DNA of 64,000 nt. Source: Archangium violaceum Cb vi76. Its GTDB lineage: Bacteria > Myxococcota > Myxococcia > Myxococcales > Myxococcaceae. The position numbers were made by a program, and so were the translations under genes. Each line of letters begins with the position of its first letter. Positions within the stretch are counted from its first letter, which is position 1. The notes beneath the pieces are model-generated. The model saw only the letters and a list, made by a program, of their open reading frames with translations, was not told the origin of the DNA and searched no databases. The stretch covers positions 30,136 to 94,135 of the forward strand of contig NZ_JPMI01000165.1 in assembly GCF_000733295.1 (NCBI RefSeq). Direction: 5' to 3'. Below are positions 8,601-15,933 of this stretch, in pieces.

Positions 8601-10024
8601 CGTACCACGCGGGCATGAGCGCGTCGGAGCGGGACGAGGTGCAGACGGCGTTCCTCGGAGGCCGGCTGGAGGTCATCGTGGCGACGACGGCCTTCGGCAT
8701 GGGCATCGACAAGGCGGACGTGCGCACGGTGGTGCACGCGGCGCTGCCGGCGAGCCTGGAGGGCTACTACCAGGAGCTGGGCCGCGCGGGCCGGGATGGA
8801 AAGCCCTCGCGCGCGGTGCTGCTGCACTCCTTCATCGACCGGCGCACGCACGAGTTCTTCCAGGAGCGCGACTACCCCGAGCCCTCGGTGCTCGAGCGCA
8901 TCTACCGGGCGGCGCGCGAGGAGCAGGAGGCGAAGGAGTCGCTGGCGGCGCGGGCGCGCGTGGCGGTGGACACCTTCGACAAGGCACTCGAGCAGTTGTG
9001 GATCCACGGCGGCGTGGAGATCAGCCCGGACGAATCGGTGCGCCGGGGCAAGCCGGGCTGGGCGGCCTCGTACGCGGCGCAGCGCGAGCACAAGCAGTCG
9101 CAGCTGGAGCACATGGCGCGCTACGCCGAGTCGCACGGGTGCCGGATGAAGCACCTGGTGGACCACTTCGGTGACCTGCAGGACACGGGCGCCGCGTGCG
9201 GCCTGTGCGACGTCTGCGCCCCCGACACCTGCGCCACCCTCCGCTTCGGCGAGCCCACCGCCAGCGAGCTGCACGCGCTCGGGCGCATCCTCGAGGCGCT
9301 CCACGAGCGCGATGCCCAGGCCACCGGCCGGCTCCACCGCGAGCTGTTCGGCGAGGCGCTGCCCCGGCGCGACTTCGAGCGGCTCCTCGGGGGACTGGTG
9401 CGTGCCGGGCTCGTGCGCCTGTCCGAGGACACCTTCGAGAAGGACGGGCAGAGCATCACCTTCCAGCGCGTCTCGCTCACGACCGAGGGCCGGCGCACGC
9501 GCGAGCCCGCTCCCGGTCAGGTGCAACTGCCCCGGCCGCCGGACGAGGCCCCCGCGCGCAAGCGCCGTGGCTCGCGGGCCAAGGGCTCCCGGGCGGAAGG
9601 TGGCCGCAAGAAGGCCTCGCGCCGCAAGGAGTCCGCCTCCGGAGGCAGGAGGAAGCGCCAGGCCCTGGAGCGGGCCGAGCCCGCCTATTACGCGGCGCAG
9701 GACGAGGCACGCCCCACCCCGGTCTCTCGTGGCCGGGAGGCGCTGACGCGGGCCCTGGAGCGCTCGCGGCGCAGTGGGGAGACGTTGGGCGTGGGTACGC
9801 CCTCGCCCCAGCTCGTGGAGGCCCTGAAGGCATGGCGGCTCGCCGAGGCCCGCCGCCGGCGCGTCCCCGCCTTCCGCATCCTCACCGACAAGGTGCTCGG
9901 CGCCATCGCCACCGCGCGCCCCCGGGACGGCCTGGCCCTGCAGCGTGTCCACGGCGTCGGCCCCAAGCTGGCCGAGCGCTACGGCGAGGCCATCCTCGGG
10001 CTCGTCGGCCGCATGTCATCCTGA
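5663..10024 (+). CDS. Topoisomerase III - RecQ helicase fusion
   Basis: One open frame of about 1453 residues. Residues 1-650 are a type IA topoisomerase III: a Toprim start (VVAEKPAMARDIA), the acidic motif TDAGREGELIF near residue 112, the VGRVQTPTLA motif, and the catalytic tyrosine in LSYPRTSSRHL near residue 339. A low-complexity linker (about 655-715) follows. From about 720 it is a complete RecQ: Walker A MPTGAGKSLCYQLP near 757, the box DEAHCISQWGHDFRPDY near 855, an RQC zinc site with CGLCDVC, a basic tail and a C-terminal HRDC domain (about 1360-1450). RecQ and topoisomerase III act together to dissolve joined DNA molecules, so fusion fits one dissolvasome enzyme. The start at 5663 (or ATG 5669) follows GAGGA. 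Confidence 0.9.
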   Translation: MNMGDGGGRGVLAVVAEKPAMARDIARALGAREQGDGFFRGNGYMVTWAIGHLVGLAQPDEMRPEWKRWNRELLPMLPGDWPLVVQQKTASQFKVVKRVMNASEVDVVVCATDAGREGELIFRYIYEAAGCRKPVKRLWVSSLTEGAIRDGFRALKPGRDYEPLADAAKGRSRADWLVGMNLTRLYTVACGGDMLSVGRVQTPTLAMVVERELAIRDFVPKDYLEIVATFGPEGPEGPRGSYQGTWFRPAEPGKEKEWDAREARRLSADGEEAGRIVERVKTGRAAVESVTAETKRMAPPLLYDLTELQRHANRLYGYSAQRTLELAQALYEKHKLLSYPRTSSRHLSQQIADTLPEVVRAIRGPWEALLAPGTGDRPLGRRFVDDAKVADHHAIIPTTTSPESARLTQDERHIYELVCRRLLAAWHEEFVWSVTTVITAVSSASEVDRFHSAGTMVVREGWKVLDVGGGQKAPKPREAGKKGSEAEAEEPEDEQELPPGLAKGQAKAVRDVKPLTKRTRPPPRLTDASLLTAMETAGRTLDDKELADAMRESGLGTPATRAAIIETLLDRGYLVRRGKSFEATEKGIGLIRVVHPDVKSPAMTGQWEAWLQRIERGSGDLESFLRGIEAYIIEVVGKVPPNLPMPMVAARTAAPRTPTASRTPNTQRGPTTPLPPGEGRGEGISGSPSQRSTARPSLTFVSPGPTTRPERTPRQPTRPSELRGLLEEVFGFKDFRPYQEAVCRAATEGKDLLLVMPTGAGKSLCYQLPGLARAGTTLVISPLIALMEDQVARLQSLGLAAERIHSGRDRATSRQVCADYLEGRLDFLFIAPERLGVPGFVELLARRTPALVAVDEAHCISQWGHDFRPDYRLLGARLPMLRPSPVIALTATATPDVQRDIVQQLGLEGAGTAPARTFIHGFRRTNIAIEVRELNPSQRSDAIRELLADPSHRPAIVYASTRKHAERYTEELGADFRTGTYHAGMSASERDEVQTAFLGGRLEVIVATTAFGMGIDKADVRTVVHAALPASLEGYYQELGRAGRDGKPSRAVLLHSFIDRRTHEFFQERDYPEPSVLERIYRAAREEQEAKESLAARARVAVDTFDKALEQLWIHGGVEISPDESVRRGKPGWAASYAAQREHKQSQLEHMARYAESHGCRMKHLVDHFGDLQDTGAACGLCDVCAPDTCATLRFGEPTASELHALGRILEALHERDAQATGRLHRELFGEALPRRDFERLLGGLVRAGLVRLSEDTFEKDGQSITFQRVSLTTEGRRTREPAPGQVQLPRPPDEAPARKRRGSRAKGSRAEGGRKKASRRKESASGGRRKRQALERAEPAYYAAQDEARPTPVSRGREALTRALERSRRSGETLGVGTPSPQLVEALKAWRLAEARRRRVPAFRILTDKVLGAIATARPRDGLALQRVHGVGPKLAERYGEAILGLVGRMSS
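7677..7712 (+). repeat. REP-like palindromic repeat, copy 2, inside a coding linker
   Basis: The same element as elsewhere in the window (CCCTCTCCC..GGGAGAGGG..GGGTGAGGGT), but here inside the topoisomerase-helicase reading frame. It is read as PLPPGEGRGEG in the linker between the two enzymes and does not break the frame. Confidence 0.8.
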
Positions 10025-10180
10025 GTCCTACAACGCCGCCGTGTGTCTCTTTTCAAGAGGGGGAGTGGCGGAGGCGTTTTTCTCTATGAGAAAGTGAGCA
10101 CTGTCTTCCGACGAGGGCAGCGCTCCGCCTCCGGAGCCGCTTTCCTGGCCAGGCGCCGATGAGGTGCCGAAGGGACCGTC

Positions 10181-10756
10181 ATGTCGCCGGAGAAAGTGGT
10201 GTTCGCCACGGCCGTTGAAGCCCTGTTCGTCCGGGCGCTGGGGGCGAACCTGTCGAGCCTCGCCCGGCGGCGGCTGCGCGAGGCGGGGTTGGACCTGGAG
10301 AAGCCGCTGGAGGTCTCCTATCCGCTCGACGAGTGGAAGACGTTCGTGCACGTGGCCTCCGGGGCCCTCTACCCGCACCTGGAGCCCGTCGAGGCGCACT
10401 GGTGGATGGGCATCCACTTCCTGGAGGGCTACCTGCAGACCTTCACGGGGCGTGTCGTGGCGGAGCTGGCCCCGGCGCTCGGCCCCCGGCGCATGTTGGA
10501 GCGCATCGGGCAGGATCTGCGCAGCGGCAACAACTTCAGCGAGGTCGAGCTGGTGGCGCACTCCCCGCGTCACTGTGAGCTGTGGATGAATGACGTCCTC
10601 GACGACGTGCCCTCCTTCGCGGCGGGCTTCATCCTCCGGGCCCAGCAGCTGGCCGGCGCGCGGGGCGTGCACGTGGACGTGGCCTCCTACGATGGCACCG
10701 CCTGCACCTTCGACATCCGCTGGCGCGAGGCCCTCCCCCAGGCCGTCAACGGCTGA
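10181..10756 (+). CDS. DUF2378 family protein
   Basis: A 191-residue soluble protein with the layout of DUF2378 (a Myxococcus paralogous family of unknown function): an early basic LARRRLREAGLDL segment, a central HFLEGYLQTFTGRVV helix, GPRRMLERIGQDLRSGNNF, and a tail ending in a strand around FDIRW. A second member is at 51494-52066 and shares the pattern (residues like LRSGDNY and WMNSVLDAPGYAEALF). AAGGGA five bases before the ATG supports the start. It converges on the cardiolipin synthase gene with a 12-base gap and no visible terminator. The 155 bases upstream hold no other gene. Confidence 0.82.
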   Translation: MSPEKVVFATAVEALFVRALGANLSSLARRRLREAGLDLEKPLEVSYPLDEWKTFVHVASGALYPHLEPVEAHWWMGIHFLEGYLQTFTGRVVAELAPALGPRRMLERIGQDLRSGNNFSEVELVAHSPRHCELWMNDVLDDVPSFAAGFILRAQQLAGARGVHVDVASYDGTACTFDIRWREALPQAVNG

Positions 10757-10768
10757 GCCGCCGCGGGC

Positions 10769-12226
10769 CTACAGGTACGGCGACAACAGCCGGGCCACTC
10801 CGTCCCGCAGGCGGATGGGCAGCGGCCGTGCATTCAGCTCCTCCAGCGTGACGAGCCGCGAGCGCGACAGCCGCTCCTCGATGAGCGCGTCCAGCCGTGC
10901 CGCCAGTGGCGCGTCGTAGCACTCCACGTCGAACTCGAAGTTGAGCCGCAGCGAGCGCGGGTCCCAGTTGGCCGAGCCCAGGAGCGACCACACCCCATCC
11001 ACCACCATCAGCTTGGTGTGGTCGAACGGCGGCGCGGTGAGGAAGACGCGGCTGTGGGGGCGCATCACCTGCCACAGCTGCGCGATGGAGGCCCACTGCA
11101 CCACCGGGAGGTTGAGCTTCTCGGGCAGCACCAGGTCCACCCGCACGCCCCGCATCGCCGCCACGTTCAACGCGGTGACGAGCGCCGCTTCCGGGAGGAA
11201 GTACGGCGTGACGATGCGCACCGTGCTCCGCGCGCACGCCAGCGCCCCCAGCAGCGTCAGGCGCAGCGTCTCGAAGTCCTCGTCCGGGCCATCCGGAATC
11301 CCCCGCGCCATCACCGGCCCGGCGGGCTCCAGCGGGGGGAACCACGTCTCCCCGTGCAGGCGCTCCTTCGTGGTGAAGGCCCAGTCCTCGGCGAACGTCT
11401 CCTGCAACTGCCCCACCACCGGCCCCTCCACGCGGAAGTGCAAGTCCCTCGCGTCGCCGTGGCCCGGCAGGAAGTGCTCGCGGATGTTCATCCCCCCGGT
11501 GAAGCCCACCCGCCCGTCCACCACCAGCAGCTTGCGGTGGTTGCGCAGGTTCATGAAGGGCAGGCGCGCCGGCATCTGCAGCGTGGGCAGGAAGCGCGCC
11601 ACCCGCACCCCGGCGCGGCGCAGGCGGCCGGTGATGGGGGGCCAGTCATAGCGCGCGCCCAGCGCGTCGATGAGCACGCGCACCTGCACCCCGCGCTCCA
11701 CCGCCCTCCCCAGCGCCTCCGCGAACCGCCGGCCCGCCGCGTCGTTGTCGAAGATGTAGCTGCACAGGGAGATGGAGGTGCGTGCCGTCTCGATGGCCTC
11801 CAGCATGGCCGGGTAGGCGCCCACGTGGGCCTCCAGGGGCACCAGCTTGTTGCCCGGCAGCAGCGGCCGGTGATGCACCACCTCGTCCACCAGGCGGACG
11901 AGCGAGGACAGGTGCGCCGCCGGAGGCACCTCCGCCGCGAGCTGCTCGGGCGTGCACGGGGCGACGTCCGGCTTCGGGGGGAACTGGCCATGCTCCTGGC
12001 GCAACGTCAGCGAGCGGGCCCGGCGGCGGATGCGGTTGATGCCGAGAATCAGGTACAGCACCACCCCCACCAGCGGCACCAGCCACACCAGTCCCACCCA
12101 GGCCACCGCCGCGCGCACGTCCCGCTTGCGCAGCACCGCGTGCCCGGTGACCAGCAGGTTGGCCACCACCGCGAGCCCCGCCGCCACATGGGGCCAGACC
12201 TCCAGGACCAGCGATTCCAGCGTCAT
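10769..12226 (-). CDS. cls: Cardiolipin synthase (phospholipase D family)
   Basis: A 485-residue membrane-bound phospholipid enzyme. Two N-terminal membrane segments (about 12-30 and 42-62) are followed by two HKD catalytic motifs: NHRKLLVVDGRVGFTGG near residue 230 and DHTKLMVVDGVWSLLGS near 410. Each provides the histidine, lysine and aspartate needed for transfer of a phosphatidyl group between lipid molecules, making cardiolipin from phosphatidylglycerol. The length and layout fit ClsA-type enzymes. A GGAGGAAGG site lies right before the ATG. A related phospholipase D-like enzyme with another lipid substrate remains possible. Confidence 0.87.
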   Translation of the reverse strand: MTLESLVLEVWPHVAAGLAVVANLLVTGHAVLRKRDVRAAVAWVGLVWLVPLVGVVLYLILGINRIRRRARSLTLRQEHGQFPPKPDVAPCTPEQLAAEVPPAAHLSSLVRLVDEVVHHRPLLPGNKLVPLEAHVGAYPAMLEAIETARTSISLCSYIFDNDAAGRRFAEALGRAVERGVQVRVLIDALGARYDWPPITGRLRRAGVRVARFLPTLQMPARLPFMNLRNHRKLLVVDGRVGFTGGMNIREHFLPGHGDARDLHFRVEGPVVGQLQETFAEDWAFTTKERLHGETWFPPLEPAGPVMARGIPDGPDEDFETLRLTLLGALACARSTVRIVTPYFLPEAALVTALNVAAMRGVRVDLVLPEKLNLPVVQWASIAQLWQVMRPHSRVFLTAPPFDHTKLMVVDGVWSLLGSANWDPRSLRLNFEFDVECYDAPLAARLDALIEERLSRSRLVTLEELNARPLPIRLRDGVARLLSPYL

Positions 12227-12323
12227 CCTTCCTCCGTCCGGTCCTCGGGCCGGGCGTGGAAGTCAATATGTGCATGCTCCGGGCCCGGGCGCGGGCAGGG
12301 GAGGGGAACTCCGTCCGGCATCC

Positions 12324-12353
12324 TTCAGAGTGACCCGGGAGGTCACCTATACT
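12324..12353 (+). promoter_or_regulatory. Candidate housekeeping promoter for the Rieske gene
   Basis: TTCAGA (12324-12329), an 18-base spacer and TATACT (12348-12353) resemble a -35/-10 pair. The expected transcript start falls at about 12360-12361, which is the GTG start of the next gene. Confidence 0.45.
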
Positions 12354-12360
12354 GCACCCC

Positions 12361-13425
12361 GTGGAACCCCTGCCCAACGCGCCCCTTCCCGATGTCACCC
12401 GCTTCTTCCACCCCGTCCTCCCCGCCCGGAAGTTGAAGGACAAGCCGGTGCGGGTGGAGCTCGCGGGCCGGGCCTATGCCCTCTTCCGCGATGCCCAGGG
12501 CCGCCCCGCCGCGCTCGCCGACGCCTGCCCCCACCGCATGGCCCCCCTGTCCGCCGGCCGCGTCACCCGCGAGGGCCAGCTCGAGTGCCCCTACCACGGC
12601 TGGCGCTTCGACGCCGACGGCCACGGCCGCAGCCCCAGCCAGCCCGACCTCAAGAAGTGCGACGCGCGCGCCTTCCAGCTCGTCGAGCGCTTCGGCTACC
12701 TCTGGCTCTCCGCGCGCGACACCCCCCTGTCCGCCTTCCCCGACTTCGCCCCCGAGGGCTACGACTTCAACGGCGCCTTCTCCATGCTCTTCCGCGCGCC
12801 GCTGCACGTGACGCTCGACAACTTCAGCGAGGACGAGCACACCCCCTTCGTCCACACCCGCCTGGGGTGGAACCGCGCCCAGGCGAAGGACATCTCCTAC
12901 GAGGCGCACAACTTCGAGGACCGCACCGAGGTGCGTTACCGCGCTCCCCAGCGGCCCTCCTTCCTGATTCCCCTGCTGCTGCTGCGCAACGGCGACTTCT
13001 TCCACAACCACTGGGTGACGCGCTTCGATCCGGTGCGCACCGACTACACCATCACCTGGACGGGCCCCGCCGGCGAGCAGCGCCCCTTCACCAACCGCGC
13101 CATCATCTTCTTCGTGCCGGAGACGGCGCACACCACGCGCCTGCACACCTTCTCCTTCGGCCAGCTCCACGACGCGCGCCTGCGCCCGCTCCTGCCCCTG
13201 GTGCGCCGCGCCGCGCTCGTCCTGAGCTGGTACGAGGTTCGCGACGACGCCCGCTTCATCCCCCTGGTGGCCCATACCCCCTACAGCCTGAAGGGCATGC
13301 GGCTGGGCAAGTACGACAAGCCCCTCATCCACCACCGCAAGCTGCTCGAGCGCATCTACTTCTCCGGCGGCGACGCCTCCTCTCCGCCCACGCCCCTCCC
13401 GCTGCCCGAGGCCGCCAACGGCTGA
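12361..13425 (+). CDS. Rieske-type aromatic ring-hydroxylating oxygenase
   Basis: A 354-residue oxygenase alpha-subunit-like protein. The N-terminal Rieske domain binds a [2Fe-2S] cluster through C56/H58 (ACPHRM) and C76/H79 (ECPYHGW). The catalytic domain carries the mononuclear iron motif in LDNFSEDEHTPFVH. Such enzymes use electrons from a reductase to hydroxylate or demethylate cyclic substrates; no reductase or ferredoxin gene is next to it, so the substrate is unknown. The start is a GTG without a ribosome-binding site at normal distance. A promoter-like element places the transcript start on this codon, so the mRNA may be leaderless. It is divergent from the cardiolipin synthase gene. 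Confidence 0.85.
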   Translation: MEPLPNAPLPDVTRFFHPVLPARKLKDKPVRVELAGRAYALFRDAQGRPAALADACPHRMAPLSAGRVTREGQLECPYHGWRFDADGHGRSPSQPDLKKCDARAFQLVERFGYLWLSARDTPLSAFPDFAPEGYDFNGAFSMLFRAPLHVTLDNFSEDEHTPFVHTRLGWNRAQAKDISYEAHNFEDRTEVRYRAPQRPSFLIPLLLLRNGDFFHNHWVTRFDPVRTDYTITWTGPAGEQRPFTNRAIIFFVPETAHTTRLHTFSFGQLHDARLRPLLPLVRRAALVLSWYEVRDDARFIPLVAHTPYSLKGMRLGKYDKPLIHHRKLLERIYFSGGDASSPPTPLPLPEAANG

Positions 13426-13444
13426 GCGCCGCACCGTGTCAGGT

Positions 13445-13500
13445 GGCTGTCCGCCAGGTGACTGGCCCCACGACAGCCCGTGTCCGAGACCCGGACAGCC
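13445..13500. repeat. 9-bp inverted repeat after the Rieske gene
   Basis: GGCTGTCCG at 13445-13453 is matched perfectly by CGGACAGCC at 13492-13500, with a smaller GTCCG/CGGAC stem inside. It may end Rieske transcription, though it lacks a T-run. Confidence 0.35.
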
Positions 13501-13582
13501 CACTCGTTGATGTCCAAATGGTTGGAATGCATAATGTTTGACCACAAATTGTAATGTCGTTTGGCAATCTTGCCGCACCGGC

Positions 13583-13600
13583 TGGAGTGTGGGGGCTCCA
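13583..13600. promoter_or_regulatory. Conserved inverted repeat, possible activator site (copy 1)
   Basis: TGGAG, 8 bases, CTCCA. The same arrangement stands at 14883-14900 in front of the second M57 gene, 168-170 bases before each start codon and about 70 bases upstream of each -24/-12 element. That is where a sigma-54 activator would bind. Confidence 0.45.
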
Positions 13601-13654
13601 GGCCAATCCGGGGGAAACCCGCCAAGCCCCTGAAATGACAAGAGCCCGGCTTCC

Positions 13655-13670
13655 TGGCACGGCGGGTGCT
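13655..13670 (+). promoter_or_regulatory. Sigma-54 type -24/-12 promoter (copy 1)
   Basis: TGGCAC, five bases, GTGCT. The diagnostic GG (13656-13657) and GC (13668-13669) are exactly ten bases apart. The -12 box has GTGC instead of TTGC. The same element at the same place precedes the second gene. The transcript start would be near 13681, about 72 bases before the ATG. Confidence 0.6.
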
Positions 13671-13752
13671 CAAGGGGAGGCGCGCGCGGCCGCGGCTGGT
13701 GCTCCAGGCGGCCACGTCAACCCCCACGTCGTTCCCGAAAGAGGAAACCCCC

Positions 13753-14553
13753 ATGCGTAAGCTTTCCATGGCGCTGCTGGCTGGTGTGGCACTCGTTGGC
13801 TGCGGTGGTCCCGAGGCCTCCGAGTCCCGTATCCCCACGTTCGAGGAGTTCCAGGCCGAGGCCATCCAGGACGAGGGCAACGTGTTCGTCGTCAACGGCG
13901 ACGAGGCCGTCGAGGGCGTCGAGGGGCTGCGCGCGTACTATGACAACTTCGTGGCCAACGGCGACGTGGGCACCAACCAGGGCGAGCTGGCCGTCTACTA
14001 TATCGGCGGCGACATCAAGTGGAGCTCCACTACCGCGCGCAACCTCACCTACTGCGTGAGCAAGACGTCCTTCGGCAGCCGCTACAACACCGTGGTGAGC
14101 GCGATGAACAGCGCGGCCGCGGCCTGGGAGGCCACCGCCAACGTCAACTTCGTGCACTCCAGCGGCTACGACTCCAACTGCACCGCCTCCCAGAGCGGCG
14201 TGGTGTTCGACGTGCGCCAGACCTCCACCACCAGCTACCTGGCGCGCGCCTTCTTCCCCAACTCCAGCCGCTCGGCGCGCAACGTGCTCATCAGCACCAG
14301 CGCCTTCGGCAACGTCTCGCCCTGGACCCTCACGGGCATCCTCCGCCACGAGCTGGGCCACGCGCTCGGCTTCCGCCACGAGCACACCCGCTCCACCTCC
14401 TCCGGCTGCTACGAGGACAGCCAGTGGCGCGCGCTGACCAGCACCTATGACCGGGCCTCCGTCATGCACTACCCCCAGTGCAACGGCACCCAGACGGGCG
14501 ATCTCGTGCTGACCAGCCTGGACAAGTCCGGCGCCCGCTCGCTGTACCCGTAG
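13753..14553 (+). CDS. M57-type metalloprotease lipoprotein, copy 1
   Basis: A 266-residue lipoprotein: signal peptide with lipobox ALVGCGG, a propeptide-like region to about residue 90, then a zinc protease domain. The zinc motif HELGHALGFRHEH (about 199-211) fits HExxHxxGxxH of metzincin-like proteases, and the Met-turn follows in SVMHYPQC. The family is closest to the myxobacterial M57 (dual-action HEIGH) peptidases; a matrixin label is an alternative. It probably cuts proteins at or outside the cell surface, which suits a predatory bacterium, but that role is inferred. The ATG follows GAGGAAACCCCC. By my count it differs from the second copy at 20 of 266 residues. Confidence 0.85.
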   Translation: MRKLSMALLAGVALVGCGGPEASESRIPTFEEFQAEAIQDEGNVFVVNGDEAVEGVEGLRAYYDNFVANGDVGTNQGELAVYYIGGDIKWSSTTARNLTYCVSKTSFGSRYNTVVSAMNSAAAAWEATANVNFVHSSGYDSNCTASQSGVVFDVRQTSTTSYLARAFFPNSSRSARNVLISTSAFGNVSPWTLTGILRHELGHALGFRHEHTRSTSSGCYEDSQWRALTSTYDRASVMHYPQCNGTQTGDLVLTSLDKSGARSLYP

Positions 14554-14882
14554 CCTTCGTGGGCCCGGCCCGGGCCCGCGGCTGACGTCCGGACCGGGGA
14601 GGCCCACCTTCACGGCTCGTGAGGGCAGGTATCCCTGGTCCTTCGTCAGGGTTGTTACGGAGGGTTGTTGGTTGATGCTGCAAGTATTAAGATGGGACAG
14701 GGTTGTGGCCGCTCTCGGACCTGGCTGGTCTGTTGGGTAGGCGAGGTGTGTGCCCGCTGTCCGATTCAGCAACATGGGCGTCCAATTCCCGGACGCTCAG
14801 AATGTTATTGGCGCAACGCCTTGGAATCCCATGGGATTTCCAGTGGGGTGTCATGCGCCTTTACGCGAAAGCCGGGAGCGCC

Positions 14883-14900
14883 TGGAGTGACGGTGCTCCA
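14883..14900. promoter_or_regulatory. Conserved inverted repeat, possible activator site (copy 2)
   Basis: TGGAG, 8 bases, CTCCA, at the same distance from the promoter as copy 1. The loop bases differ between the copies while the arms are unchanged. Confidence 0.45.
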
Positions 14901-14953
14901 CGGCTATTCGCGTTATTCCCGCCAAGTCCTTGATTTCCGGTGAGCCCGTTTGT

Positions 14954-14969
14954 TGGCACGAGGGGTGCT
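14954..14969 (+). promoter_or_regulatory. Sigma-54 type -24/-12 promoter (copy 2)
   Basis: TGGCAC, five bases, GTGCT, with GG (14955-14956) and GC (14967-14968) ten bases apart. It survives although the neighbouring upstream bases have diverged from copy 1, which suggests selection. Confidence 0.6.
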
Positions 14970-15050
14970 CATGGGGAGGGTCGCGAGGCCGCGGCTGGTC
15001 ACCCAGGCGGCTCGTCAACCCCCACGTCGTTCCCGAAAGAGGAAACCCCC

Positions 15051-15851
15051 ATGCGTAAGCTTTCCATGGCGTTGCTGGCTGGTGTGGCACTCGTTGGCTG
15101 CGGTGGTCCCGAGGCCTCCGAGTCCCGTATCCCCACGTTCGAGGAGTTCCAGGCCGAGGCCATCCAGGACGAGGGCAACGTGTTCGTCGTCAACGGCGAC
15201 GAGGCCGTCGAGGGCGTCGAGGGGCTGCGCGCGTACTATGACAACTTCGTGGCCAACGGCGACGTGGGCACCAACCAGGACGAGCTGGCCGTCTACTATA
15301 TCGGCGGCGACATCAAGTGGAGCGCCACCCAGGCGCGCAACCTCACCTACTGCGTGAGCTCCTCCTCCTTCGGCAGCCGCTACAGCACCGTGGTGAGCGC
15401 GATGAACAACGCGGCCGCGGCCTGGGAGGCCACCGCGAACGTCAACTTCGTGCACTCCAGCAGCTACGACTCCAACTGCACCGCGTCCCAGACGGGCGTG
15501 CTCTTCGACGTGCGCCAGACCACCACCACCAGCTACGTGGCGCGCGCGTTCTTCCCGAACTCCAGCCGCTCGGCCCGCAACGTGCTCATCAGCACCAGCG
15601 CCTTCACCTCGACGGGCGCCTGGACCCTGACGGGCGTGCTGCGCCACGAGCTGGGCCACGTGCTCGGCTTCCGCCACGAGCACACCCGCTCCACCTCCTC
15701 CGGCTGCTACGAGGACAACCAGTGGCGCGCGCTGACCAGCACCTATGACCGGGCCTCCGTCATGCACTACCCCCAGTGCAACGGCACCCAGACGGGCGAT
15801 CTCGTGCTGACCAGCCTGGACAAGTCCGGCGCCCGCTCGCTGTACCCGTAA
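15051..15851 (+). CDS. M57-type metalloprotease lipoprotein, copy 2
   Basis: A 266-residue tandem paralogue of the upstream gene with the same lipobox, the zinc motif HELGHVLGFRHEH and the Met-turn SVMHYPQC intact, so it should also be active. Differences lie between residues 77 and about 200, mostly serine/threonine/asparagine exchanges plus a five-residue block (GNVSP in copy 1, TSTGA here). The near-identical ends and divergent middle suggest gene conversion or selection on the region in front of the active site. It carries its own promoter, so the two may be made separately. The start is again after GAGGAAACCCCC. Confidence 0.85.
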   Translation: MRKLSMALLAGVALVGCGGPEASESRIPTFEEFQAEAIQDEGNVFVVNGDEAVEGVEGLRAYYDNFVANGDVGTNQDELAVYYIGGDIKWSATQARNLTYCVSSSSFGSRYSTVVSAMNNAAAAWEATANVNFVHSSSYDSNCTASQTGVLFDVRQTTTTSYVARAFFPNSSRSARNVLISTSAFTSTGAWTLTGVLRHELGHVLGFRHEHTRSTSSGCYEDNQWRALTSTYDRASVMHYPQCNGTQTGDLVLTSLDKSGARSLYP

Positions 15852-15877
15852 TCCGTCCGCTCTCGTGAGCTGACACC

Positions 15878-15930
15878 GAGGCCGGGGATGCACGCCTCCA
15901 CGCGGGGCGGGGCGTCTCCGGCCTCTTCGT
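15878..15930 (+). terminator. Probable terminator of the second M57 gene
   Basis: GAGGCCGG (15878-15885) pairs with CCGGCCTC (15918-15925), followed by the T-rich TTCGTTCTT. It lies between two converging genes. Confidence 0.5.
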
Positions 15931-15933
15931 TCT

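Larger units (their letters stand above)
13426..13752 (+). other. Long upstream region of the first M57 gene
   Basis: No gene seen in this 327-base stretch. It holds a perfect 9-bp inverted repeat (13445-13453 with 13492-13500) after the Rieske gene, a lower-GC patch around 13503-13570, an inverted repeat at 13583-13600 and a sigma-54 type promoter at 13655-13670. Confidence 0.6.
13618..14553 (+). repeat. Tandem duplication unit 1
   Basis: Upstream region plus coding sequence of the first M57 gene. It is matched by 14918-15851. Recognisable similarity extends upstream to about 13580 and 14880. Confidence 0.85.
14554..15050 (+). other. Spacer between the two M57 genes
   Basis: A 497-base stretch without a gene. 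After the first stop codon comes a GGGCCC-GGCCC-GGGCCC element (14561-14577) that could fold. A stretch with lower GC (about 14640-14940) follows, then the second copies of the inverted repeat (14883-14900) and the -24/-12 promoter (14954-14969). Confidence 0.6.
14918..15851 (+). repeat. Tandem duplication unit 2
   Basis: Second copy of the promoter-plus-M57 unit. The first 228 coding bases differ at one position and the last 150 or so at one position, while differences cluster in the middle. Confidence 0.85.
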
